Shown: positions 17,901 through 26,107, numbered from the stretch's first letter. The stretch: 64,000 nucleotides of DNA from JBDRMV01 sp043825615 (GCA_043825615.1 JBDRRS010000008.1:20459-84458); one strand, 5' to 3'. Made by a program: numbers and translations. Notes: generated from the sequence alone by a model not told the origin.

Positions 17901-18960
17901 TTTTTTTATAAAAACGGGCAGTTTGACTGTTGTCGGCATTTACCCGCAGGACGGCGGTTATGCCGAAAATGTAACGGTTGTGACTGTAACTTTCAACCGC
18001 TCTTTGCAGGCGCAAAGCGTTAAAGCGGATAACGTCGGGGTTTTTGAAAAAGGCGCGGAAATTTCCGCGGTGGTGACGCAGTCAGGCGGGTATAAAATTC
18101 ATATAACCGCTGTTTTTACGCCCTCGAAAGAATACACCATCTGTCTTTCGGAGAACATAAAGGACGCCGACGGCAACCCTCTCACGGGGCAGAAGGATTT
18201 CGGTTTCAAAACCCTGCTTTCCGCTTATACCGCAGGGACGCTGGAATTTCCGGATGAAAACATTACGGTCGGGTTTTCGTCAGGTTCTGCGGGTGAACCC
18301 TGCTTTGTCAGCATTGAGCGGGATTATACGGACGGTGCGCCGGCAAGAAATATTCTTGAGAAAAGCCGCTCGGCAAAATTTATAAATGACTTTTGTCTTC
18401 AGATAAAAGCGCTGGATTCGGCTGAGAATCCGGTTCAACTCGCAGACGTTCTGGAGATAAATTTCGGACTAAACGCGGCCTCGGGCTTTGTGGGTAGAAT
18501 TCCCGCGGAAAAGATATTTGTTCTGGAATACCGCAGCGACGGAGCTGATTCCGCCGTCCTTGTCAGCCGCCCATTCGTCGCGACCGGCGGAAGATGGGAA
18601 AAATGCGGCCAGGTCAATGAAGGCACAAGTATAAAAATTTTTACGAAGGACCTGAAGCCGTTTGCCCTTGCAGGGGTGAAACCCGCAAACAGCGGTTTTG
18701 CCAGTTTGAAGAATTACCCGAACCCTTTCAGTAAAACGACGGCGATATGGTTTGATAATCCGCAGAGCAGCGTTGTTACAATGAAGGTTTTTGCCCTTAC
18801 GGGCGAAGAGGTCTTTTCAAAAAATTATCCTGCGGCCGGGATGCCGATTGAATGGGACGGAAAAGATAATGCGGCAAACGACCTTCCGGACGGGATGTAT
18901 GTTTTGTTTCTTGAAACGGCGGGGAACTCGCAGAAGAAACTTGTAGGTATTTTAAGATAA
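14968..18960 (+). CDS. Large secreted Kelch / fibronectin-like protein with FlgD-type C-terminal domain
   Basis: The protein has 1330 residues. The N-terminus has basic residues then ISAALALCCVSTSFLFASA, a signal peptide. Residues about 50-350 contain repeated FGG-containing Kelch blades (VLFGGFDG, LLFGGYRAGG, VFFGGSDG). The middle holds several fibronectin/Ig-like modules with repeated FKWKNC, ITFRWEEA and YFWKVQALD patterns. Near residue 985 is a bacterial Ig-like domain. The last 85 residues (KNYPNPFSKTTAIWF to DGMYVLFLE) form the FlgD-like domain typical of C-terminal sorting in type IX-like systems. It is probably surface-exposed or released. Its role is unknown. Confidence 0.8.
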   Translation: MSTDRKKFISAALALCCVSTSFLFASAIITEDSSDDFSNGEFNRLVISDGKIRCGNNWSELDGTPGPLREFDIAGEDQAVLFGGISSTSVDAGFFENKTYVFNVESERWEEAAVSPAPSARVSFAMSGDGNGNIVLFGGFDGVYCDDTWIFSTTEKTWEKVNCSTYPSARIKMDMAKLTDGTVLLFGGYRAGGYFSDTWSFDTTAKEWSLLNSTGPSARADYGIAGCGDGKVVFFGGSDGSVLGDTWIFEGGLWTDVSSLNTAIKKREGPEMTYDTDINRVILFSGKRTILSPPQYPSNIWIFNPQDDKWKEITAFGLSPSGRKNGGFCYLKNYGNILFGGEDDNGIFSDLWKFVISSSGAYVSKVYDTGISVNPVEYKNISWEGVGNIKFQLAASTGLSSGFVFMGHAGENTFYETSGSSISFLNGKRFVKAKLFFECEPENVNSRYLSDFSVGYNHKPEQPSYFEHWSFFPKGSSISETKPMFKWKNCFDADNDAHTYEILVSTADDFSVFFSSAGILEQTGSPERSFYISEEVLSEGKYFWKVRAGDDYGYGEFSETWNFYIDTSPPAAVTDLTAEKIVNEKGTIKLSWTAPGDDGASGDIVNGLFTIKYKPMLNIGVWEAELSEIVVSTSVSPGDKMIYKISGLQDGTSYFFAVCFEDEAFEANKNLGGISNNAFAWTDSAPSVSIAAPAFYEIWRETGTIKWESADVDAGDEIFSGVFLSTNNGTGWFPLAENLPTTTTLWFFNTFECENSTTCLVKITARDTAGLETAEISPLFEIRNENFPPEVKVMYPSEGQTVGGVFELKWSISDRNLTDSHTGFVYISTDNLTWENLSQSDESALLVNSVLYQDNTYFFKILVQDNRSPPLADEASVSAYLRNENHPPASFSLLEPEDESIVNFENITFRWEEAQDFDGDDVSYVFCYSTDSVFCSSSVIKTADNFLELNLEDTTEYFWKVQALDSKGSARDSEEGFSFFIKTGSLTVVGIYPQDGGYAENVTVVTVTFNRSLQAQSVKADNVGVFEKGAEISAVVTQSGGYKIHITAVFTPSKEYTICLSENIKDADGNPLTGQKDFGFKTLLSAYTAGTLEFPDENITVGFSSGSAGEPCFVSIERDYTDGAPARNILEKSRSAKFINDFCLQIKALDSAENPVQLADVLEINFGLNAASGFVGRIPAEKIFVLEYRSDGADSAVLVSRPFVATGGRWEKCGQVNEGTSIKIFTKDLKPFALAGVKPANSGFASLKNYPNPFSKTTAIWFDNPQSSVVTMKVFALTGEEVFSKNYPAAGMPIEWDGKDNAANDLPDGMYVLFLETAGNSQKKLVGILR

Positions 18961-18987
18961 AAAATACCTGCCGGCATAGGGGGGAAG

Positions 18988-19356
18988 ATGAAAAAAGTTC
19001 TCGTTATTGACGACGAGCAGGACATTGTTGAGGTTATCAGGTTTGCTTTGCAGGAAGAGGGTTTTGAAACGGCATTTGCGCTGGACGGCGCAGCCGGTCT
19101 TAAGAAAGTTGAAGAATTCAGGCCCGGCGTCATTATTCTGGATATAATAATGGAAAAGATGGACGGCGTAACGTTTGTAAAGCGGTTAAAAAAGGACATC
19201 CCTGTAATCGTGATAAGCGCCTGCGACAGTAAGACAAGAGAAAGGGTGGAAAAGGAAATTAAGGTAAACAATTGGCTCGAGAAACCTTTTGAAATCAAAA
19301 CCCTGCTTGATGAAGTAAAAAGACAATTAAACGGGGCCGCCGGCCTGCTGAGGTGA
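18988..19356 (+). CDS. Single-domain response regulator
   Basis: The 122 residues form a receiver only: VIDDE near the N-terminus, phosphoacceptor Asp in VIILDIIMEKMDG, Ser in VISACD, and KPF. No output domain is present. It starts at ATG 18988 after GGGGGGAAG, 27 bases after the large secreted protein, and is followed 7 bases later by the barrel protein gene. It could receive phosphate from the REC-GAF kinases upstream. Confidence 0.9.
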   Translation: MKKVLVIDDEQDIVEVIRFALQEEGFETAFALDGAAGLKKVEEFRPGVIILDIIMEKMDGVTFVKRLKKDIPVIVISACDSKTRERVEKEIKVNNWLEKPFEIKTLLDEVKRQLNGAAGLLR

Positions 19357-19363
19357 TTAATTG

Positions 19364-20818
19364 ATGGATAGGATAAATGTCAAGTTGCGAAAATTAAAAA
19401 TATCAGTGAATTGCATTCCTGGTTTTCTTGGTATTTTAATTACCGGAGTTTACCCCGTTTTTCGCGGGGCCCCCATTTTTGCTTTTACAACGGCGGAGAA
19501 TTTGTATTCCATAGCCGATGCCCGCGCCCAGGGGCTTTCAAGAGCGCCTCTTGAAAATCCGGCTTTTTCAAAAGCGGAATTTCTCCGGTTCAGTTCGGGA
19601 GAACTCTACTGGAACACGCCCTTCCAGAAAGTGCAGTTTATGAAGCCGGGGAAGATTTCGCTGGGTGTGGACATTTCTCATTTTAAGACAAAGGCATCGG
19701 ATGCCTGCGATGAGTTAGGGGATTACGGAAGTTTTTACCAGGAAGAGACGCTTATAAAATTTTCCGCCGCAAAAAGAATTAAAAAACTTGCCTTTGATTT
19801 ATCTTTTAATTTTATCAACCAGTCAATTTACAATTCCGAAAGTGCGGCTTACTCGGGCGGCTGCGGTTTGTCTTTTGCTCCGTTCGGAGACAAAATTGTC
19901 TCGGAGCAGGAAAGAATTATGCCGCTTTTTACGGGAATTTCTTTCCAGAATATTCTGTCTTCGCCTCTGGAGGCGGGGAGCGTTCCGGAGAACTTGCCGA
20001 AGAATCTTCACCTGTTTCTCGAGTCAAATATCCTGTCGGGGAAAATTTCTCTTTATTTCAGAAGGAGCGTTATGGATGTTTCCGAAAGAAAAGAGAAAAG
20101 GATTTTTTCGGGCGTTGAATTAAAACCTTTCCGCGAAATAATTATAAGAGCCGGAAAGAACGATTTCGAGACCTCTTACGGTTTGGGCCTTAACATAGGG
20201 AGAGTAAATCTTGATTTTGCAAGTTCCGTCTCCGGGTGGGACAACCGTTTCGTTGCGAGCGTGTCTTTTGATTTTTCGTACGTGGGAGAAATATCCGAAG
20301 GCATAATAAAGGAAAAAAACAGGGAAATCAGCGCGTTGAAGAAAGAAGTAAAAGATGCGAAAGAAACGCCGGATGCCGTCACCGCTCAGGAGCGGGACTG
20401 GCTGATAAAAATGATTTCAAAAACGCTTAACGAAATGAAAATGAAAAATTTCGCAGGCGCGCTTACGACCATAAAAGATATTTTAGGCAGATATAAGTAT
20501 GAAGTAAACGGGGCCGCCGCCAAAATTTCCAAAGAGGAAGCGAAGAAACTGATTGTTAAAGCGCGAGATCTTATGGATGAGAGAAAATACGATAAAGCGA
20601 AGGAATGTATTATGACGGTTCTCAATGTAATTCAGGGGGATTCGGTTGCGGAAGAAATAAGTCATCTCGTTGACGCGTACATACAGATTGAAAAGGGGGA
20701 GTATCTTCTCGCAAAGGCAATTCTTGCCGAGGGCCTTATATTGAAACCCGACAGTGATAAAATTTTAATTCTTTTGAACAGGGTTCAAAAATTTATGGAG
20801 GTGACAATAGAAAAATGA
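19364..20818 (+). CDS. Probable outer-membrane barrel protein (PorV/UPF0164-like) with helical C-terminal extension
   Basis: From ATG 19364 (an in-frame TTG lies just before it) the protein has 484 residues. A hydrophobic N-terminal segment (IPGFLGILITGVYPVF) is followed by IADARAQGLSRAPLENPA, the start pattern of PorV/PorQ-type barrels. Beta-rich repeats run to about residue 320. The last 160 residues are lysine-rich helix with TPR-like pairs (ALTTIKDILGRY, AKECIMTVLNVI, AKAILAEGLIL). The PorV-like fold fits with the FlgD-type sorting domain upstream. Its stop overlaps the next start. Confidence 0.65.
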   Translation: MDRINVKLRKLKISVNCIPGFLGILITGVYPVFRGAPIFAFTTAENLYSIADARAQGLSRAPLENPAFSKAEFLRFSSGELYWNTPFQKVQFMKPGKISLGVDISHFKTKASDACDELGDYGSFYQEETLIKFSAAKRIKKLAFDLSFNFINQSIYNSESAAYSGGCGLSFAPFGDKIVSEQERIMPLFTGISFQNILSSPLEAGSVPENLPKNLHLFLESNILSGKISLYFRRSVMDVSERKEKRIFSGVELKPFREIIIRAGKNDFETSYGLGLNIGRVNLDFASSVSGWDNRFVASVSFDFSYVGEISEGIIKEKNREISALKKEVKDAKETPDAVTAQERDWLIKMISKTLNEMKMKNFAGALTTIKDILGRYKYEVNGAAAKISKEEAKKLIVKARDLMDERKYDKAKECIMTVLNVIQGDSVAEEISHLVDAYIQIEKGEYLLAKAILAEGLILKPDSDKILILLNRVQKFMEVTIEK

Positions 20819-21981
20819 AACGGGAAATTTGTGTTATTTTTTTGATTTGCTGTTTGACCGGTTCTTTAAAGGGTGACTCTCCTCAGGATGACTCTTTCAA
20901 AAGGGGCTCCGCCGAGTATATCTCGGGGAATCTTGAAGAGGCATTGATTTATATTTATAAAGCGTACAAGCAGGAGCCGCAGAATGAGAAAGTTAAACAA
21001 CTGCTGAGTGAGATATATGTGGAACTGTCGGCGAAATATCTGACCGAGGGCAATTATGTGGATGCGTCAAAGTATCTTGCCGAGGCGGAAAACCTTAATT
21101 ACAGCAGGAAAAAAACGGGCAATCTCAGAAAGGCAATCGAAAAAATGAAAGAACCGGCAAAGCGCCCTCCGGTAGAAACCAGAGAGACAAGCGGAAAAGA
21201 AAAGAAACCCTCTGCCGCGCCGCCGCAGGTTGCTGCTCGAAAGCCCCAGAAAAAATCTGCAGTGGGTATTATCAGGGAAAAAATCGTTGAGTACCAGCCG
21301 TTTGTGATTGAAAAGAAACTGCCGGTCAATGCCGCCGTCTTCGCCGGCATTTCGGCCGGCGTCCTGATAATTATTTCTCTGATAATATTTTATTTTAAAC
21401 GAGCCATGAAAATTAATGAAGTCAAAACAAAGGAATTTTTGGAGGTCAAAGCAAGAGAGGATAAAATACTGAAAGGGCAGGTTAGCAATCTTCAAAATTC
21501 AGCGGATAAGTTAAAAGAAGATCTTGAACGGGAGAAACGGAGGAAGTTTGAAATTACCAAAAATATGGTGGACGAGAAAAAAAGATTTGCGGATGAAAAA
21601 ACGTATGAAAAAATCTCAAACAAGATTGATGAGGTAAAAAAAGCAATTAAAAAGAAACCCGCCGCGCCGGAACCGATTCCCGTTGAGAGTTTTCTTTCGG
21701 AATATACGGATATTCCCACAACTTCCGAACAATTAGGGGATATGCTCGGGTTTGCCTCTCCGGATAACAGGAGCCAGATTTTCTGGGGCCTCGGCAACAA
21801 GACGGACATAAGGGCGGTTGAAATTCTTGAAAGTTTTATGGGGCAATCATCAGGGGAAGAATACAGGGAAATTCTCAAATCCCTGAAAAAAATAGCGGTC
21901 CGGCCGGGCTCCTCGCCGCCTATAAAGTTAAAGATTGAGAAAATTTTTTCCGCTCAGCGCCGGAAAGGCATAATCATATAA
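20815..21981 (+). CDS. TPR membrane protein with coiled coil
   Basis: This 388-residue protein has a signal peptide or N-terminal anchor (ICVIFLICCLTGSLKG), TPR-like repeats at residues about 25-95, a Pro/Lys-rich linker, one strong transmembrane segment (AVFAGISAGVLIIISLIIFYF, about 174-194), a long charged coiled coil (about 200-285) and a HEAT-like C-terminus. The layout places TPRs in the periplasm and the coiled coil in the cytoplasm. It overlaps the previous gene by four bases and probably works with it. The function is unknown. Confidence 0.65.
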   Translation: MKREICVIFLICCLTGSLKGDSPQDDSFKRGSAEYISGNLEEALIYIYKAYKQEPQNEKVKQLLSEIYVELSAKYLTEGNYVDASKYLAEAENLNYSRKKTGNLRKAIEKMKEPAKRPPVETRETSGKEKKPSAAPPQVAARKPQKKSAVGIIREKIVEYQPFVIEKKLPVNAAVFAGISAGVLIIISLIIFYFKRAMKINEVKTKEFLEVKAREDKILKGQVSNLQNSADKLKEDLEREKRRKFEITKNMVDEKKRFADEKTYEKISNKIDEVKKAIKKKPAAPEPIPVESFLSEYTDIPTTSEQLGDMLGFASPDNRSQIFWGLGNKTDIRAVEILESFMGQSSGEEYREILKSLKKIAVRPGSSPPIKLKIEKIFSAQRRKGIII

Positions 21982-22032
21982 GGAAATAGGGGACGGTTTC
22001 TTTTTCCGACACACGCTTCCCCGTTGGAAACA

Positions 22033-22053
22033 TGCCGCGTAACTTCCGCGGCA
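22033..22053 (+). promoter_or_regulatory. Hairpin upstream of the microcompartment operon
   Basis: TGCCGCG-TAACTTC-CGCGGCA is a perfect seven-base-pair stem with a seven-base loop, 20 bases before the putative -35. It lacks a T-run and could be an operator or the end of a GGGGAC-type repeat beginning at 21989. Confidence 0.45.
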
Positions 22054-22072
22054 GGGTTACATGGCAGCGGGG

Positions 22073-22101
22073 TTGACATGATTTTTTCTTTTTGGTAAAA
22101 A
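22073..22101 (+). promoter_or_regulatory. Candidate promoter of the microcompartment operon
   Basis: A perfect TTGACA (22073-22078), 17-base spacer and a weak -10 TAAAAA (4 of 6). The predicted start, about 22108, would sit at or just after the ATG at 22107, so the long form of the TIM gene would be leaderless or not made from this promoter. Confidence 0.45.
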
Positions 22102-22106
22102 AGTGT

Positions 22107-23021
22107 ATGAAGGTGGTGACTTATGCGGACATTTTGTCCGCATCGAGGAAAGATAAAAAGGTTTTTGCGGGCGGTAAATACATAATAACGCCGCTTGCAA
22201 AAGAGGCGCTGGAAAGGCATGGCGTAAAAATTTTAACTGGGGGAAAATCAATGCGGAGAGAAATCATTGCAGGGAACTGGAAGATGAATAAAACGGCGGA
22301 AGAGGCGGAGTCGCTTGCGCGGGGGATTGCCGACGGTGTCGCATCCCGCGGCGGTATATCGGTGAAGAACAGGATTGTTGTTCTGTGTCCGCCGTTTACG
22401 GCGCTCGCGGCAGTAAGAGAAATTATAGCGGGAAAAGACAGTGTTTTTCTCGGCGCGCAGAATGTATATTATGAAGACAAAGGCGCCTTTACGGGAGAGG
22501 TTTCCGCCGAAATGCTCAGGACTTCCGGCTGCAGGTTCGTTATCGTCGGGCATTCCGAGAGAAGAAAATATTTCGGAGACACGGACAAAATTATAAATCT
22601 GAAGGTTAAGAAAGCGCTTGAAAAAGAACTGACTCCGATTCTGTGCGTGGGCGAAACGCTTGAAGAACGCGAGGCGCACAGGGAACTCAAGGTGGTAAAA
22701 AGCCAGCTGAAATCGGATTTGGACGGTCTGGGAAGGGATACCGGCAAAATTGTGATTGCGTACGAGCCGGTCTGGGCCATCGGAACGGGCAAGACGGCGA
22801 CGCCTGAAACCGCGCAGAAAATGCACGAGTTTATCAGGAAAGAAATTTCCGAAATTACATGCTCGGAGACAGCCGAGAAGATGTCAATTCTCTACGGCGG
22901 CTCGGTCAACCCGGAGAACGTTAAACAACTCATGGAATGCCCCGACATCGACGGGGGCCTTATCGGCGGGGCGAGTTTAAAAGCGGCGGACTTTTTAAAA
23001 CTGGTTTATTACGATGGTTGA
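22107..23021 (+). CDS. tpiA: Triosephosphate isomerase with N-terminal BMC-associated domain
   Basis: Residues 1-48 (from ATG 22107; TTG 22092 is also possible) form a short module containing GGKYIITPLAKEALERHGVK. It closely matches the end of the small BMC-locus protein at 31417 and, from memory, the N-terminal element of EutT. The rest is a complete TIM: GNWKMN (catalytic Lys), GHSERR (His), YEPVWAIGTG (Glu) and phosphate loop YGGSVNPEN. A second start, ATG 22251, has a good GGGGGA site and would give plain TIM. It interconverts glyceraldehyde-3-phosphate and dihydroxyacetone phosphate. It is the first gene of the shell operon and overlaps pduL by 8 bases. Confidence 0.9.
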   Translation: MKVVTYADILSASRKDKKVFAGGKYIITPLAKEALERHGVKILTGGKSMRREIIAGNWKMNKTAEEAESLARGIADGVASRGGISVKNRIVVLCPPFTALAAVREIIAGKDSVFLGAQNVYYEDKGAFTGEVSAEMLRTSGCRFVIVGHSERRKYFGDTDKIINLKVKKALEKELTPILCVGETLEEREAHRELKVVKSQLKSDLDGLGRDTGKIVIAYEPVWAIGTGKTATPETAQKMHEFIRKEISEITCSETAEKMSILYGGSVNPENVKQLMECPDIDGGLIGGASLKAADFLKLVYYDG

Positions 23022-23634
23022 TTTAAAAGGGCTTGTCGAAGAGATTGTAAGAAAAATAGAACGGTCGCAGAAACCGGTTGTCTGTAATGTTTCAAGCAGG
23101 CATGTTCATGTTACGGAAGATGTTTTCCGCGGCCTCTTCGGGAGTTCGTACCCGTTAAGAAAATTGAGGGATTTAAGACAGCCGGGGGAGTATGCGTCGA
23201 AGGAAACGGTTGAGGTCTCGGGACCGAAGGGCGTTCTGAAAAAAGTCCGTATCCTCGGGCCGCTGAGAAAATATACGCAGGTTGAGGTCTCGAGAACCGA
23301 CTGCTATGCGCTTGGAATTTCTGCGCCGGTCAGGGAATCGGGAAACATCAAGGGTTCGGCGCCCGTGAAACTGGCGGGTCCTCAGGGCGAAGTTGATTTG
23401 CAAGAGGGCTGTATTGTGGCGAGAAGGCATATTCATATGACGCCGTCGGATGCGGATGCTTTTAACCTTACGGACGGGCAGCAGGGGAGAATCCAGTTTT
23501 CAGGAGGCCGTAGCGGGATTCTAAACGATGTTTTGATAAGAGTGGCGCCGAACTATATTCTTGAATGTCATATTGATACGGATGAAGCGAACGCTTTTGA
23601 TTTCAAAAGCGGAGGTTATATTTATATTGTTTGA
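23014..23634 (+). CDS. pduL: PduL-type phosphotransacylase
   Basis: The 206-residue protein matches PduL, which converts acyl-CoA plus phosphate to acyl-phosphate and regenerates CoA inside microcompartments. It carries two metal-binding motifs, SSRHVHVT near residue 30 and RRHIHMT near residue 141. The first 19 residues (VDLKGLVEEIVRKIERS) form an amphipathic helix like the encapsulation peptides on the aldehyde dehydrogenase and DeoC here. Here the substrate would be acetyl-CoA. ATG 23014 overlaps the TIM stop. Confidence 0.93.
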   Translation: MVDLKGLVEEIVRKIERSQKPVVCNVSSRHVHVTEDVFRGLFGSSYPLRKLRDLRQPGEYASKETVEVSGPKGVLKKVRILGPLRKYTQVEVSRTDCYALGISAPVRESGNIKGSAPVKLAGPQGEVDLQEGCIVARRHIHMTPSDADAFNLTDGQQGRIQFSGGRSGILNDVLIRVAPNYILECHIDTDEANAFDFKSGGYIYIV

Positions 23635-23639
23635 AAAGG

Positions 23640-23683
23640 AGTGTCAAACGCCTGTCCGCAGTGACGGGGAAGTTTGGCAACAG
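23640..23683 (+). promoter_or_regulatory. Intercistronic hairpin before the first shell gene
   Basis: TGTCAAAC pairs with GTTTGGCA (one G-U) around an inner CCTGTC/GACGGG stem. It lies between pduL and the first BMC-H and ends just before its GGAGGG site. It may affect mRNA stability and so the shell-to-enzyme ratio. Confidence 0.4.
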
Positions 23684-23694
23684 GAGGGTTAAAA

Positions 23695-24000
23695 ATGGCG
23701 GATTATCCGACAGAAGCGCTTGGAATGATTGAAACGAAGGGTCTTGTCGCTCTCATCGAGGCGGCGGATGCGATGGTAAAATCGGCAATGGTTAAACTTG
23801 TCGGTTACGACAAGATCGGCGGCGGTTATGTTACGGTCTGCGTCCGCGGCGAAGTTGCGGCCTGCCGCGCTGCCTGCGAGGCCGGCTCGGCGGCGGCGCA
23901 GAGGATAGGAGAACTGGTTTCGGTCCACGTAATCCCGCAGCCCCACTCCGATCTTGAAGGCAGACTGCCCATTTCTCTCTCGGCCGCAAAGAAGAGATAA
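23695..24000 (+). CDS. BMC-H shell hexamer protein, copy 1
   Basis: A 101-residue single BMC domain (PF00936 type) starting at ATG 23695 after [26 protein letters not shown] is the canonical start of the fold, with pore-loop KIGGG and ending [14 protein letters not shown]. It would tile the flat shell facets as a hexamer with a PduA-like central pore for small polar metabolites. It is very similar to the BMC-H at 31092, pointing to duplication inside the locus. A short basic tail follows the domain. Confidence 0.95.
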   Translation: MADYPTEALGMIETKGLVALIEAADAMVKSAMVKLVGYDKIGGGYVTVCVRGEVAACRAACEAGSAAAQRIGELVSVHVIPQPHSDLEGRLPISLSAAKKR

Positions 24001-24036
24001 TCGGGCGGGCATCGTTTAATCATAACGTAAATACGG

Positions 24037-24315
24037 ATGTCTTCACTCGGAATGATTGAGACAAGAGGTCTCGTCGGCATTATTGTCGCCTCGGATGCTA
24101 TGGCAAAGGCGGCGAAGGTTGAGGTCTTGAGCAGGGCTCAGACGGGCGCCGGCTATACAACGGTTTTTGTAAGTGGAGATGTTGCTTCCTGCCAGGCGGC
24201 CTGCGAGGCGGGAGCAAAGGCGGCGGCGCATTTCGGCGAACTTGTTGCCGTTCATGTGATACCCCGTCCGGATTTGCAGTTGAAGGAACACTGGCATCAG
24301 ATAATTGTAAGATAA
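24037..24315 (+). CDS. BMC-H shell hexamer protein, copy 2 (divergent pore)
   Basis: A 92-residue BMC domain beginning SSLGMIETRGLVGIIVASDAM and ending HFGELVAVHVIPRP. It differs from the other two BMC-H proteins in the segment that lines the pore, where RAQTGAGYTT replaces KIGGGYVT. It has a different C-terminal tail containing two histidines and a tryptophan. A different pore implies a different permeability. It lies 36 bases after copy 1. Confidence 0.93.
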   Translation: MSSLGMIETRGLVGIIVASDAMAKAAKVEVLSRAQTGAGYTTVFVSGDVASCQAACEAGAKAAAHFGELVAVHVIPRPDLQLKEHWHQIIVR

Positions 24316-24344
24316 ATTTTCCGCCTGCCGACAGACAGGAAAAT
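24316..24344 (+). promoter_or_regulatory. Intercistronic hairpin between BMC-H and BMC-P
   Basis: ATTTTCC (24316-24322) pairs with GGAAAAT (24338-24344) around CCTG/CAG inner pairing. It begins at the BMC-H stop codon and lacks a T-run, so it looks like a processing or stability element rather than a terminator. Confidence 0.4.
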
Positions 24345-24361
24345 CGTGTAAGGGGGAATAA

Positions 24362-24661
24362 ATGCAGTTTGCAAGAGTTATAGGTAATTGCGTCTGTACG
24401 ACGAAGGACGAAAAACTCCCGAAGGAGAAACTTCTCGTTATTCAACCGGTTGATTTGACTTTTAAAAAACCGGCGGGGGGGTCTCTCGTGGGCATTGACG
24501 TGGTCGGCGCAGGAGCAGGGGAACTCGTTCTTTTTGTTTCGGGGTCTTCCGCAAGGCAGACCAGCATTACGGAGAATAGACCGACCGACTGCACCGTAAT
24601 GGCGATTGTCGATTATGTCGAGAAGGACGGCAAAACGATTTTTTCAAAGCACAAAGAATAA
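24362..24661 (+). CDS. BMC-P (EutN/CcmL) vertex pentamer protein, copy 1
   Basis: The 99 residues form a single EutN/CcmL domain: ARVIGNCVCTTKDEKL start, LLVIQPVDL, the central DVVGAGAGELVLFVSGSSAR, and the final VMAIVDYVE. Pentamers of this family cap the icosahedral vertices of the shell. ATG 24362 follows AGGGGG. It is one of three BMC-P genes here. Different copies could form mixed or alternative vertices. Confidence 0.93.
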   Translation: MQFARVIGNCVCTTKDEKLPKEKLLVIQPVDLTFKKPAGGSLVGIDVVGAGAGELVLFVSGSSARQTSITENRPTDCTVMAIVDYVEKDGKTIFSKHKE

Positions 24662-24688
24662 ACGGCACATTAGGGATTGGGGGTGAAA

Positions 24689-26107
24689 ATGGACAGAAAT
24701 GATATAGAAAAAATTGTGGGAGAAGTGCTGAAAAGGATTTCCCCTGCTTCTAAAAATATTTCGCCGCCGCCGGAAAACAAAGGCCCTCTTTTTGAAACAA
24801 TGGAGGAAGCGGTCGTTGCATCCCGCCAGGCGCAGAGGTTTTTTCAGGACCAGGGTCTGGAAAAAAGGAAAGAAATCATAGCGGCGATCCGCAAAACTGC
24901 CCTCGCAAACGCTGAAGTTCTTGCCCTGGCAGCGCAGGAAGAAACAAAAATGGGCAGGGTAGATGATAAGACACAAAAAAACCTGCTTGCGGCAAGAAAG
25001 ACCCCCGGCGTAGAGGACATTCAGCCGTCCGCGTTTACCGGCGACAGGGGAATGACCCTTGTGGAATACGGACCTTTCGGGGTTATAGGAGCGGTGATTC
25101 CTTCAACAAACCCGACTTCCTCGGTTATAAATAACACAATCAGCATCCTGTCGGGCGGCAATTCCGTTATTTTCGCTCCGCATCCTTCGGCGAAAAACTG
25201 TTCGCAGAAAGCGATAACCCTTTTGCAGGAAGCGGTTCTCGCAGCGGGCGGACCCCCCGCTTTAATTTCGGCGATGAAAAATCCTTCCATAAAGGGAGCT
25301 GAAATGCTTTTCGACGACGCGAGGGTTAAAATGCTCGCCGTTACGGGAGGGCCCGCCGTTGTAAAAAGGGCGATGAAAAGCGAAAAGAGAGTTATCGCCG
25401 CAGGACCCGGCAACCCCCCTGCCGTCGTTGACGAGACGGCTAATTTTCCGAACTGCGCGCAGGATATCATAAGCGGCGCCTCGTTTGACAACGGGGTCCT
25501 ATGCACCGCAGAGAAAGAAGTTATCGTCTGCGAAAAAGCGTGGGACAGATTTCTGACTGCGATGCGCGCGGATAAAAGGGCTTACGAATTGACGGAAAAA
25601 CAAATTGATGAGATTGCGAAAATTGCGATAAAAGAGCCGGCGACTCCGGAAAATCCGGAGGCGGTCGTGAACAGGGATTTTATCGGGAGAGATGCGTCCG
25701 TTATTGCGGCATCCGCTGGCATTGAAATCCCTTCTTCCGTCCGGCTCCTCTGGGCGGCTGTGCCGGAAGGGCATCCTTTTGTCTGGACCGAGCAGCTGAT
25801 GCCTGTCCTGCCGGTCGTCAGGGTTTCCGGCATTGACGAGGCGGTGGATTTGGCGGTCCGCGTAGAGGGCGGAAACAGACACACTGCGGTGATGCATTCC
25901 CTGAATGTGGAGAATCTTTCCAAGATGGCGCGCGCGGTGCAGTGCTCCATTTTTGTAAAGAACGGGCCTTCTTACATGGGCCTCGGAATGGGCGAGGGTT
26001 ACGCAACGCTTACGATTGCAACGCCCACCGGCGAAGGCCTTACGAAGGCGAAGGATTTTACGCGGGAATTGAGATGCGCTCTCGTGGATTATTTCCGCAT
26101 TGTATAA
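24689..26107 (+). CDS. pduP: CoA-acylating aldehyde dehydrogenase (PduP/EutE type)
   Basis: From ATG 24689 the protein has 472 residues. The first 20 (MDRNDIEKIVGEVLKRISPA) form the amphipathic encapsulation helix, followed by a Pro/Ser-rich linker. The catalytic domain shows IPSTNPTSSVINN, AGPGNPPAVVDE and catalytic Cys272 in DNGVLCTAEKEV. It oxidises an aldehyde to acyl-CoA with NAD+. With DeoC in the locus the substrate is expected to be acetaldehyde. A TTG at 24677 is an alternative start adding four residues. Confidence 0.93.
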   Translation: MDRNDIEKIVGEVLKRISPASKNISPPPENKGPLFETMEEAVVASRQAQRFFQDQGLEKRKEIIAAIRKTALANAEVLALAAQEETKMGRVDDKTQKNLLAARKTPGVEDIQPSAFTGDRGMTLVEYGPFGVIGAVIPSTNPTSSVINNTISILSGGNSVIFAPHPSAKNCSQKAITLLQEAVLAAGGPPALISAMKNPSIKGAEMLFDDARVKMLAVTGGPAVVKRAMKSEKRVIAAGPGNPPAVVDETANFPNCAQDIISGASFDNGVLCTAEKEVIVCEKAWDRFLTAMRADKRAYELTEKQIDEIAKIAIKEPATPENPEAVVNRDFIGRDASVIAASAGIEIPSSVRLLWAAVPEGHPFVWTEQLMPVLPVVRVSGIDEAVDLAVRVEGGNRHTAVMHSLNVENLSKMARAVQCSIFVKNGPSYMGLGMGEGYATLTIATPTGEGLTKAKDFTRELRCALVDYFRIV

